Notes under the pieces: model-generated
Told to the model about the DNA's origin: nothing
The model's database searches: none
What the model saw: the letters and a program-made list of their open reading frames with translations, nothing else
Position numbers and translations under genes: made by a program
Shown here: piece by piece, positions 1 through 5,043 of the stretch
How positions within the stretch are numbered: position 1 is the stretch's first letter
Layout of the letters: each line of letters opens with the position of its first letter
Assembly (NCBI GenBank): GCA_900552085.1
Contig: URYB01000214.1
Span: forward strand, 1 to 5,043
Origin: an uncultured Lachnobacterium sp.
GTDB lineage: Bacteria; Bacillota; Clostridia; Lachnospirales; Lachnospiraceae
Length of the DNA: 5,043 bases
Direction: 5' to 3'

Positions 1-47
1 GAAACATGAAACGCGAGGATGCGTTTTCCGGCACGCAGGATCTGACT
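1..47 (-). other. Segment that breaks CopA homology at the window edge
   Basis: On the minus strand the copA frame continues through this segment without a stop. However, the encoded residues SQILRAGKRILAFHV replace the nearly invariant IGAGTD-AI-AADVVLM stretch that follows GDGINDAPAL-ADTGIA in P1B ATPases. The other two minus-strand frames here do not restore that motif either, so a simple frameshift is not the explanation. It may be a rearrangement junction, an insertion, or a sequencing or assembly artefact at a contig end. No inverted repeat or transposase is visible in so short a piece. Confidence 0.55.
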
Positions 48-2030
48 GGCGATTCCGGTATCAGCTCTCGTCAATGCCGGTGCATCATTGATTCCATCTC
101 CGACCATTGCCACTTTACCCTGCGATTTCAGTCTGCGGATCACGTTTTCCTTTCCATCCGGCAATACGCCGGCGATCACTTCATCCACACCTGCCTGTGC
201 ACCAATCGCATGAGCTGTCTTCTCGTTGTCCCCGGTAAGCATAACCACACGGATTCCCATATTGCGAAGCTGCGCGATTGCCTTCGGGCTGTCTTCCTTC
301 ATGGTATCTGCCACTGCGATCATACCGAGCAGTGCCCCGTCTCTTGCAAAAAAAAGCGGTGTCTTTCCTTCCTCCGCAAAAGTTTCTGTCTGTTTCAAAA
401 TATCTTTTTCTACCGTGATCTGCTCACTGATGTATTTCACACTTCCGCCGAGCATCCTGCATCCATCCACCGTTGCTGCCAGTCCATTTCCCGGCAAAGC
501 CTCAAAATTCTCCGCTTCCTTATATGTGATCTGCTGCTTTTCTATCTCTGCCATAATTGCGCGTGCAAGCGGATGCTCGCTTTTTGCCTCAAGTCCGGCT
601 GCAAAACATAAAAGTTCCTGTTCATCCACACCATCTGCGGGGACAATATCGGTCACTTTCGGTTCCCCGTTTGTGATAGTTCCGGTCTTGTCCAATGCGA
701 CAATCCGGGTTCTTCCCGCATTTTCCAAAGCGACTGCATTCTTAAATAGAATACCGTTCTTTGCGCCCATGCCATTGCCGACCATGATTGCCACAGGGGT
801 TGCCAGTCCAAGCGCACAAGGACAACTGATCACCAGTACCGAAATTCCCCTTGCCAGTGCAAATCCGACGGTCTGTCCTGCAAGAAGCCATACAATAATA
901 GTGATCACCGCAATGGTAATAACCGCCGGTACAAAAATGCCGGAAACTTTGTCTGCGATCTTTGCAATCGGTGCTTTGGTCGCTGCTGCATCGGAAACCA
1001 TCTGGATAATCTGGGAAAGTGTCGTATCCTCGCCTACGCGTGTCGCACGACAGCGTAAAAAGCCCGACTGGTTGGTTGTAGCTGCGCTGACTGTATCGCC
1101 TTCCGCTTTATCCACCGGAATACTTTCTCCTGTAAGGGCTGCTTCATTTACCGCGCTGTTTCCGTCAATCACCACACCGTCTACCGGAATATTTTCTCCC
1201 GGACGCACGACAAATATGTCATCTTGTTGTACTTGCTCAATTCCTACCACGGTTTCCACACCATCACGCTCAACCGTCGCGGTCTTTGGTGCAAGCCTCA
1301 TCAGGCTTTTTAATGCATCGGTTGTCTTTCCCTTTGAATGTGCTTCTAACATTTTTCCTACCGTAATCAATGTCAGAATCATTGCCGCAGATTCAAAATA
1401 AAACTCATGCATATAGCCCATTACTGCATCCATATCACCACGCATCTGTGCATCTGTCATGGCAAAAAGCGCATAAGTACTATATCCAAACGATGCGCCC
1501 GCGCCCAGTGCTACAAGCGTATCCATATTTGGCGAACCGTTCACGAGACGTTGGAAACCACTGATGAAAAACCTCTGGTTGATCACCATGATCACAATGG
1601 TCAACAGCATCTGCAAAAGTCCCATTGCCACATGATTATTCGCCATAACAGACGCGAGTGGCCAGTTCCACATCATATGTCCCATTGAAAAATACATAAG
1701 TACGAGTAAGAATACCACCGATGCAATCAAACGTTTCCGAAGTTTTGGCGTCTCGTGATCTTTCAGCGCTTCCTCTGCCTCCTGGTACATCCCTGCTGAT
1801 TGCCCTTTGGTATCTGCGAATGCACTCGCTTTCAGTTTTGGTGACGCTCCATACCCCGCAGCTTCCACCGCTGCCACAATTTCCTGTTCGCTGGCAGTAC
1901 CTTCCACGCCCATCGAATTTGTCAGCAGACTCACCGAACAGGATGTAACGCCCGGCACTTTGGAAACGGCTTTCTCAACACGGGCGGAACAGGCGGCACA
2001 GCTCATGCCTGTAACGTTATATTGTTTCAT
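1..2030 (-). CDS. copA: Copper-exporting P1B-type ATPase CopA (3' end outside the window)
   Basis: Membrane pump that couples ATP hydrolysis to Cu(I) export from the cytoplasm. 676 codons are visible without a stop. Residues 1-65 form one heavy-metal-associated domain with the Cu(I)-binding GMSCAAC motif (8-14). Six of the expected eight membrane helices are visible, near 101-118, 133-151, 171-190, 208-227, 364-384 and 396-414; the sixth carries the CPC ion-transfer motif (403-405). The actuator domain has TGES (300-303). The P and N domains show DKTGT with phosphorylated D447, the SEHPLA histidine H486, TGDN (599-602) and GDGINDAP (644-651). The start at 2030 is set by AGGAGG at 2036-2041, five bases upstream, and lies 25 bp after csoR, so the two are co-transcribed. 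The last two helices lie beyond the edge, so Cu versus Ag cannot be settled from them; csoR linkage favours copper. From residue 662 (base 47 downward) the sequence stops matching the family: GIAIGAGTD is expected after D657-T658, but GIASQILRAG is read. Confidence 0.95.
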   Translation of the reverse strand, partial: MKQYNVTGMSCAACSARVEKAVSKVPGVTSCSVSLLTNSMGVEGTASEQEIVAAVEAAGYGASPKLKASAFADTKGQSAGMYQEAEEALKDHETPKLRKRLIASVVFLLVLMYFSMGHMMWNWPLASVMANNHVAMGLLQMLLTIVIMVINQRFFISGFQRLVNGSPNMDTLVALGAGASFGYSTYALFAMTDAQMRGDMDAVMGYMHEFYFESAAMILTLITVGKMLEAHSKGKTTDALKSLMRLAPKTATVERDGVETVVGIEQVQQDDIFVVRPGENIPVDGVVIDGNSAVNEAALTGESIPVDKAEGDTVSAATTNQSGFLRCRATRVGEDTTLSQIIQMVSDAAATKAPIAKIADKVSGIFVPAVITIAVITIIVWLLAGQTVGFALARGISVLVISCPCALGLATPVAIMVGNGMGAKNGILFKNAVALENAGRTRIVALDKTGTITNGEPKVTDIVPADGVDEQELLCFAAGLEAKSEHPLARAIMAEIEKQQITYKEAENFEALPGNGLAATVDGCRMLGGSVKYISEQITVEKDILKQTETFAEEGKTPLFFARDGALLGMIAVADTMKEDSPKAIAQLRNMGIRVVMLTGDNEKTAHAIGAQAGVDEVIAGVLPDGKENVIRRLKSQGKVAMVGDGINDAPALTRADTGIASQILRAGKRILAFHV

Positions 2031-2055
2031 AGTTGCCTCCTCATATTTTTCGTCC

Positions 2056-2361
2056 CTACTTCATCAATTTCTGCAGCATTGTGACCAGCTCATCCACTTT
2101 TTCGTCTTCTCCGTTACGGATTCCTTCTGCGACGCAGGTACGAATATGACTTGCCAGCAATACTTTATTAAAACTGTTCAGTGCCGCATTCGCGGCTGCT
2201 ACCTGCGTAATGATATCCGGACAGTAACAGTCTTTTTCAACCATGCCTTTGATTCCACGAATCTGTCCTTCAATACGGCTTAGGCGATTGATCAGATCCT
2301 TCTGTTCTTTCTCGGAACGCATTTTCTTTCTGCAGCATTCACAAGTATGTTCGTTTTCCAT
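2056..2361 (-). CDS. csoR: Copper-sensing transcriptional repressor CsoR
   Basis: A 101-residue, all-helical DUF156/CsoR-family repressor that binds its operator DNA when free of metal and releases it on binding Cu(I). The family core is clear: LINRLSRIEGQIRGIKGMVE (residues 23-42), then the Cu(I) ligands C47, H72 and C76 in the C-x24-H-x3-C arrangement, each 11 residues later than C36, H61 and C65 of Mycobacterium tuberculosis CsoR. Y46 sits beside C47 as Y35 does beside C36 there. The N-terminal extension carries three more cysteines (C7, C9, C10) as CECC. The start at 2361 follows a strong AAAGGAGG (2372-2379) at a rather long spacing of ten bases. It is the first gene of the csoR-copA operon and is likely autoregulated through the two palindromes upstream. 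Formaldehyde (FrmR), nickel (RcnR) or persulfide (CstR) sensing is less likely, given the Cys-His-Cys set and the copA partner. Confidence 0.95.
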   Translation of the reverse strand: MENEHTCECCRKKMRSEKEQKDLINRLSRIEGQIRGIKGMVEKDCYCPDIITQVAAANAALNSFNKVLLASHIRTCVAEGIRNGEDEKVDELVTMLQKLMK

Positions 2362-2390
2362 CCAGAATATGCCTCCTTTCGCTTTTCTTT

Positions 2391-2407
2391 ATACCCCCTA
2401 TGGGTAT
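2391..2407. promoter_or_regulatory. csoR operator: CsoR operator 2 (downstream site)
   Basis: Perfect 6-bp arms ATACCC and GGGTAT flank five bases (CCTAT). The site lies roughly +6 to +22 from the predicted csoR transcription start. GC-centred palindromes with T/A flanks of this kind are typical CsoR sites. Its centre (2399) is 34 bp from that of the second palindrome, close to three helical turns, so both could be bound on similar faces. That CsoR binds here is inferred from position and form. Confidence 0.8.
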
Positions 2408-2419
2408 CTTTTCATTTGC

Positions 2420-2448
2420 ATTATATACCCCTTATGGGTATATTGCAA
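2420..2448 (-). promoter_or_regulatory. Sigma-A-type promoter of the csoR-copA operon
   Basis: Read on the minus strand, the -35 box TTGCAA (2443-2448) is followed by exactly 17 bases and a perfect -10 box TATAAT (2420-2425). Transcription would begin near 2413, giving a leader of about 51 bases before the csoR start codon. The spacer is almost entirely occupied by the CsoR palindrome, which explains repression by occlusion of RNA polymerase. Confidence 0.85.
2423..2443. promoter_or_regulatory. csoR operator: CsoR operator 1 (inside the promoter spacer)
   Basis: Eight-base arms ATATACCC and GGGTATAT flank CTTAT, a 21-bp palindrome that contains the same ATACCC-N5-GGGTAT core as the site at 2391-2407. 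It overlaps three bases of the -10 box and one base of the -35 box of the csoR-copA promoter. It is the longer and more symmetric of the two sites and probably the higher-affinity one, which is inference. Confidence 0.85.
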
Positions 2449-2465
2449 TCATTTTTATTCTCAAT

Positions 2466-2494
2466 AAAAAAAGTGTGCGTTTGCCGCACACTTT
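2466..2494 (-). terminator. Intrinsic terminator of the ABC transporter operon
   Basis: On the minus strand a perfect 10-bp stem AAAGTGTGCG/CGCACACTTT with a five-base loop (GCAAA) runs into seven consecutive T (2472 down to 2466, the first three paired). It starts 43 bases after the ATPase stop codon and ends only 18 bp before the -35 box of the csoR promoter, insulating the copper operon from ABC read-through. On the plus strand the hairpin is not followed by a T run, so it is one-directional. Confidence 0.9.
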
Positions 2495-2537
2495 CGCTCT
2501 TGATTATCGATTTTTTTCAACTACTCTTCAACTCTTT

Positions 2538-3170
2538 TTATAAATGTTCCAGCACCCCATGTTCCATCTTATAAATTTCCCCTGTCAGCTCCCGAATATC
2601 AGAATTGATGTGACTGGAAATCAGAACAACGGCTCCTCTTTGTGCTTCCTCTTTTACAATCTTATAAAACAAACGAACCCCAGCCTCATCGATGGCATTT
2701 GTCGGTTCGTCCAAAAACAAAAACTGTGGCTTTTCCATAATAGCCTGTGCAAGAACCAGACGATGTTTCATACCAAGTGAATATTTTCGAAATACCCGCT
2801 TGTCCTTTGGATTCAGTCCGACACGTTCCAATGCATGATCAATGTCTTCTTTTGTTGCTACTTTTCGGATTGCAGCCAACGTTTGAAGATTTTCTCTTCC
2901 CGTAAGTCCCGGATACATCGACACATCATCCATCACAAGACCAATTGACGGCTTTGCCTTTTCAAATTTTCTTCCGTTATATAATATCTTTCCTTCTGTA
3001 GTCGTTACAAGTCCCGCCAACACACGAAAGAGCATGCTTTTTCCCGATCCATTCTCCCCTGTAATACCTGTAATACTTCCCTCCGAAAGTTCCAGATTAA
3101 TATGACTTAATATCATTTCTTTATTCAGTTTCTTGCTCACATTCTCCACTTTCAATTTTACATTTTCCAT
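2538..3170 (-). CDS. ABC transporter ATP-binding protein (BcrA/ABC-2 type)
   Basis: Cytoplasmic ATPase that would power the two membrane proteins encoded just upstream. It has 210 residues, short but complete. Walker A is GENGSGKS (38-45), the signature YSLGMKHRL (130-138) replaces canonical LSGGQ, Walker B is FLFLDEPT (150-157) with catalytic E155, the D-loop is AID (159-161) and the switch histidine is H187 in SSHI. The Q-loop glutamine appears replaced by aspartate D81 (GLVMDD); a Q-to-E change at this place is familiar in BcrA-like ATPases. The SLGM signature and small size point to the ABC-2 exporter group that includes bacteriocin immunity and bacitracin resistance. The start at 3170 has GAGGT six bases upstream, inside the end of the preceding gene, with a 13-bp overlap that suggests translational coupling. 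The cargo is unknown. Confidence 0.93.
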   Translation of the reverse strand: MENVKLKVENVSKKLNKEMILSHINLELSEGSITGITGENGSGKSMLFRVLAGLVTTTEGKILYNGRKFEKAKPSIGLVMDDVSMYPGLTGRENLQTLAAIRKVATKEDIDHALERVGLNPKDKRVFRKYSLGMKHRLVLAQAIMEKPQFLFLDEPTNAIDEAGVRLFYKIVKEEAQRGAVVLISSHINSDIRELTGEIYKMEHGVLEHL

Positions 3171-3898
3171 TCGTATACCTCATAATCCTTTAACAATACT
3201 GCCCCAATCACCACGATCAGCACGGTAAACAAAAACAATCCCACTATTTTTGCTACAATCATTTCTACCGGCCATTGGATCATCTTTTCGTAAGACATTG
3301 GATTAATCAACCCCATCCACTGTGAATTTCCCTGCACCATATCCAACAGTTTCAAAAGAACAATTCCTATCCAGCATACGCCAAACGCAGTTGCTGTTTT
3401 ATAGAAAATTGTTCCAAGGTTGATTAAAATTGTTTTCAACAATAACAAATTTACACAGGTTGCAAACATCATAAAAAATACGTTCCATGTGAACACATTG
3501 ATTTTTCCGCTACTGGTATAATTACATCCCCAAAGATTACCACCCACATAAATGCCTGCATACCCTACAACATATGCAAATAATTCAACACTTTTTTTCA
3601 GGAACCATTTTGGCCGCTGAAAAATCCGGGAGAACCGATACGACGCCATGTAGGAAAAATGCTCACTGATTGAATTTCCAAATAGCAAGTGAAAAATAAG
3701 CAAATACGACAACATCCCTACAGTTTCTAAAATATTATTATTTCCATCTCCCGCAGTCATTCCCCATATCCTGCCAATTAGTAAACCTGTAACATCCGTG
3801 TCTGTTTTTTCTGTAAAAAGATGTGGCAGAACCCAGTATATTGCAATTGGAAATGCCACCATCATCTTACACAGATTCTTTCCAATTTGTTTATACAT
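3158..3898 (-). CDS. ABC-2-like transporter membrane subunit (246 aa)
   Basis: Integral membrane protein with about six hydrophobic helices, near residues 12-28, 60-76, 104-121, 137-158, 163-184 and 214-236. The basic stretch R88-FSRIFQRPKWFLKKS-103 just before helix 3 sits where ABC-2 permeases have the cytoplasmic coupling segment that contacts the ATPase. I do not recognise a specific family beyond this. The start overlaps the preceding gene by 8 bp (ATGTATAA) and the likely ribosome binding site is AAAGGAA inside that gene's end; the 3' end overlaps the ATPase gene by 13 bp. This arrangement says the product works in a complex with both neighbours. Base composition is AT-rich (one 60-base line sampled by hand has 22% GC). 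Confidence 0.85.
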   Translation of the reverse strand: MYKQIGKNLCKMMVAFPIAIYWVLPHLFTEKTDTDVTGLLIGRIWGMTAGDGNNNILETVGMLSYLLIFHLLFGNSISEHFSYMASYRFSRIFQRPKWFLKKSVELFAYVVGYAGIYVGGNLWGCNYTSSGKINVFTWNVFFMMFATCVNLLLLKTILINLGTIFYKTATAFGVCWIGIVLLKLLDMVQGNSQWMGLINPMSYEKMIQWPVEMIVAKIVGLFLFTVLIVVIGAVLLKDYEVYEWKM

Positions 3899-4748
3899 CT
3901 ACATATTCCTTTCCGCAAAGCATACGATATGATATGTAAATAAATCCACAAAGTAATAATATAATACCGAAAAAGGCCAGATAATTTAATCCATAATACG
4001 ATGCGGGAGCCACATAATCCCACATATCAAAATTTACATAACGATGATTGTATCGCATATAATTAGTATTATAGGACCACCCATCCAACATGGTTCCTAT
4101 TTTGGTTGCAATAAATACAGGTATAAACAGCACTATTTTGAATCGTCTGATCCAAAACGAAATTGCAAGCAGCACCACTCCAAGGAATCCAACAAACGCT
4201 GCCATAAAAATCATATACAACAAAACATATAGAATTGGACAATGTTCAAACAAAAAAGGAAATGGCACATAAGTTCCCACGAACCAGTCCGTTGGAGAAA
4301 CATTCAGGAGATTAAATTTAATTGTACTAAGTGTATGTCCAAACGGAGAAGGAATCAGTCCATAGTATCCATTGTAAAACAGACACAATAAAAAATTCAC
4401 CAGACATGGAATCAATACGAGTAAAAAATCTGCCAGAAACACAACACCTATTTTTGCTTTCAAATACTCTTTTCTGCTAGATCTTATCCAAACAGTTGCA
4501 ACCGTCTGATTTAAAACATCATCCTGAAAAGACATTGCCGGAATTGCCACAAGAAAACATATAATAATGCTATATACATCCCATTGTGCGTTAAATCCCA
4601 TTCCACAATAACTCCAAAAACCGGAGAATCCGTTTGACAATTCACCTCTCACCATAAAGAAGCTGACCAGTGCATATACTATACTGATTACAAACGCAAC
4701 TTGTACAGATTTCTTTTTTGTAATTAATTTCCATTGTGATCTGAACAT
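3891..4748 (-). CDS. ABC-2-like transporter membrane subunit (285 aa)
   Basis: First gene of the ABC operon and an integral membrane protein. Hydrophobic segments lie near residues 15-33, 58-74, 100-124, 171-198, 203-216 and 256-274, giving six helices. Between helices 2 and 3 is IRSSRKEYLKAK (88-99), matching in form the basic coupling segment (R-x-x-R-x-x-Y-x-x-x-K) of ABC-2 permeases such as those in lantibiotic-immunity and Nat/Bcr-type exporters. A polar loop of about 45 residues (126-170) separates helices 3 and 4, and a Tyr/Asn-rich loop (about 220-252) precedes the last helix. The start is fixed by AGGAGGT (4754-4760) five bases upstream. It differs clearly in sequence from the 246-aa subunit, so the pair would form a heterodimeric channel. 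Substrate and direction are not readable; export is the usual role of the type. Confidence 0.87.
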   Translation of the reverse strand: MFRSQWKLITKKKSVQVAFVISIVYALVSFFMVRGELSNGFSGFWSYCGMGFNAQWDVYSIIICFLVAIPAMSFQDDVLNQTVATVWIRSSRKEYLKAKIGVVFLADFLLVLIPCLVNFLLCLFYNGYYGLIPSPFGHTLSTIKFNLLNVSPTDWFVGTYVPFPFLFEHCPILYVLLYMIFMAAFVGFLGVVLLAISFWIRRFKIVLFIPVFIATKIGTMLDGWSYNTNYMRYNHRYVNFDMWDYVAPASYYGLNYLAFFGIILLLCGFIYISYRMLCGKEYVDV

Positions 4749-4751
4749 GAT

Positions 4752-4865
4752 TTACCTCCTCCCATTTTTCATAAAACTAATATACCATCTCTTGTTGCAA
4801 ATTTTTTGTTCATCATTATTACATTTACCTCTCTTTCGTAAACAATAACTTAACCAAACAACCAT
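4752..4865 (-). CDS. Possible 37-codon leader ORF before the ABC operon
   Basis: An open frame starts with ATG at 4865 and ends at a TAA directly after the AGGAGG of the 285-aa gene, so its stop overlaps that gene's ribosome binding site. The product would be basic with several cysteines and no obvious hydrophobic signal. There is no ribosome binding site before its ATG. An in-frame ATG at 4895 would extend it to 47 residues but would sit upstream of the predicted transcription start. It is probably a chance frame; a translated leader is the alternative because of how it abuts the next gene. Confidence 0.15.
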   Translation of the reverse strand: MVVWLSYCLRKRGKCNNDEQKICNKRWYISFMKNGRR

Positions 4866-4873
4866 ACATGTAT
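4864..4873. promoter_or_regulatory. Palindrome in the ABC operon leader
   Basis: ATACATGTAT is a perfect 10-bp palindrome around +7 to +16 of the predicted ABC transcript. It is a possible operator half or full site for the divergently encoded regulator. Short AT-rich palindromes also occur by chance, so support is only positional. Confidence 0.3.
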
Positions 4874-4885
4874 CATTGTATTTGT

Positions 4886-4902
4886 AGCGTATCATAGACG
4901 CT
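4886..4902. promoter_or_regulatory. Inverted repeat over the ABC promoter -10 box
   Basis: AGCGT and ACGCT are exact 5-bp arms separated by seven bases. The left arm lies entirely in the -10 box of the ABC promoter and the right arm in its spacer. A dimeric regulator bound here would block that promoter. It is a candidate operator for the divergent gene starting at 4995, but this is inference. Confidence 0.4.
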
Positions 4903-4914
4903 TTATCTTGTCAA
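4886..4914 (-). promoter_or_regulatory. Probable promoter of the ABC transporter operon
   Basis: On the minus strand a consensus -35 box TTGACA (4909-4914) is followed after exactly 17 bases by TACGCT (4886-4891). That -10 box is weak, but it carries the extended TG one base upstream (TG-A-TACGCT). The start would be near 4879, giving a leader of about 130 bases before the 285-aa gene. No better promoter is seen closer to that gene. Confidence 0.6.
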
Positions 4915-4937
4915 TCAATATTTTGTACTCCGTAATA

Positions 4938-4966
4938 TTTACTGTTCGTATATTTTATGCTATACT
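4938..4966 (+). promoter_or_regulatory. Promoter of the rightward gene
   Basis: The -35-like TTTACT (4938-4943), a 17-base spacer and TATACT (4961-4966) preceded by TGC give an extended -10 promoter. The start would be near 4973, leaving a short leader with GGAGG at 4980-4984. It is arranged back-to-back with the ABC promoter, with the two -35 boxes only 23 bp apart, so one bound protein could affect both. Confidence 0.65.
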
Positions 4967-4994
4967 ATTAATAATTTATGGAGGACTTTATTGC

Positions 4995-5043
4995 ATGGCA
5001 TACAAAAACACTCTAATTACAGGTATTACAGATTTATTAGTTT
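4995..5043 (+). CDS. Start of a divergent gene, possibly a PadR-family regulator (3' end outside the window)
   Basis: Only 16 codons are visible, reading MAYKNTLITGITDLLV. GGAGG at 4980-4984 lies ten bases before the ATG, and a plausible promoter lies upstream, so a real gene is likely. The pattern of a short polar start followed by L-x-x-G-x-x-D-L-L-V resembles the beginning of PadR repressors, whose first helix usually reads like L-I-K-G-x-x-D-L-L-V-L-x-L-L. PadR genes are often next to ABC transporters and control them, which fits this divergent layout. The diagnostic YGYE/YGYQ motif would lie beyond the edge, so the family is a guess while the start codon is fairly secure. Confidence 0.6.
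   Translation, partial: MAYKNTLITGITDLLV

Noticed and set aside
6..611. Plus-strand open frame of 201 codons with many Cys and His
   Set aside because: Antisense shadow of the copA P and N domains. The Cys/His richness is a product of reading the complement, not a metal-binding motif.
226..1401. Long plus-strand open frame of 391 codons
   Set aside because: It lies wholly antisense to copA, whose motifs (CPC, DKTGT, TGES) are unmistakable. The antisense product is low-complexity Ser/Ala/Thr/Pro-rich, and no ribosome binding site or family feature supports it.
1..2030. Zn/Cd/Pb exporter (ZntA/CadA) instead of CopA
   Set aside because: CPC alone does not separate the two, but the GMSCAAC metal-binding domain and operon with a Cys-His-Cys CsoR and its operators favour copper. 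The deciding last-helix motifs are outside the window.
1807..2283. Plus-strand open frame of 158 codons spanning copA and csoR
   Set aside because: It crosses two well-supported minus-strand genes and their intergenic gap and has no recognisable domain.
2391..2443. Repeated TATACCC/GGGTATA units as a repeat array or riboswitch
   Set aside because: There are only two copies, both palindromic and placed over a promoter. Repressor operators explain them fully, and no conserved RNA fold is evident in the ~51-base leader.
2466..2494. Hairpin as a plus-strand or bidirectional terminator
   Set aside because: On the plus strand the stem is followed by CGCTCTTG rather than a T run, and no plus-strand gene ends here.
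4044..4272. Two short plus-strand frames inside the 285-aa gene
   Set aside because: They are antisense to a well-supported membrane protein, lack ribosome binding sites and overlap each other.

Overview
The window looks like a chromosomal piece of a low-to-moderate-GC Firmicute, most likely a Clostridia/Lachnospiraceae-type gut anaerobe. The evidence is strong AGGAGG ribosome binding sites, TTGNNN/TATAAT-type promoters with 17-bp spacers, and a csoR-copA copper operon of the style found in that group. The family assignment is inference. Nearly all coding is on the minus strand.

Region 1 (1-2448, minus strand) is a copper-resistance operon. A promoter at 2420-2448 drives csoR (copper-sensing repressor, 2361-2056), followed 25 bp later by copA (Cu+ P1B-type ATPase, starting at 2030 and running off the left edge). 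Two ATACCC-N5-GGGTAT palindromes lie here. One fills the spacer between the -35 and -10 boxes; the other lies just downstream of the predicted transcription start. They are the obvious CsoR operators: apo-CsoR would block transcription and Cu(I)-CsoR would release it, allowing CopA to export copper. The last ~47 bases at the left edge keep the copA frame open but no longer encode the expected P-type ATPase sequence.

Region 2 (2466-4914, minus strand) is a three-gene ABC transporter operon: a 285-aa membrane protein, a 246-aa membrane protein and a 210-aa ATPase, with overlaps of 8 and 13 bp. It ends in a clear intrinsic terminator just upstream of the copper promoter. The ATPase has the short form and SLGM-type signature seen in BcrA/lantibiotic-immunity-like ABC-2 exporters. 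The cargo cannot be read from sequence. The membrane genes are clearly more AT-rich than copA.

Region 3 (4749-5043) is a 246-bp divergent intergenic region. It holds a plausible promoter for each direction, an inverted repeat over the -10 box of the ABC promoter, and a 10-bp palindrome. On the plus strand a new gene starts at 4995. Its 16 visible residues resemble the start of PadR-family repressors, so it may regulate the ABC operon.

The window is mostly ordinary. I see no RNA genes, insertion sequences, CRISPR arrays or origins. The points worth checking are the copA discontinuity at the left edge, the uncharacterised ABC module with its divergent regulator, and the double CsoR operator.
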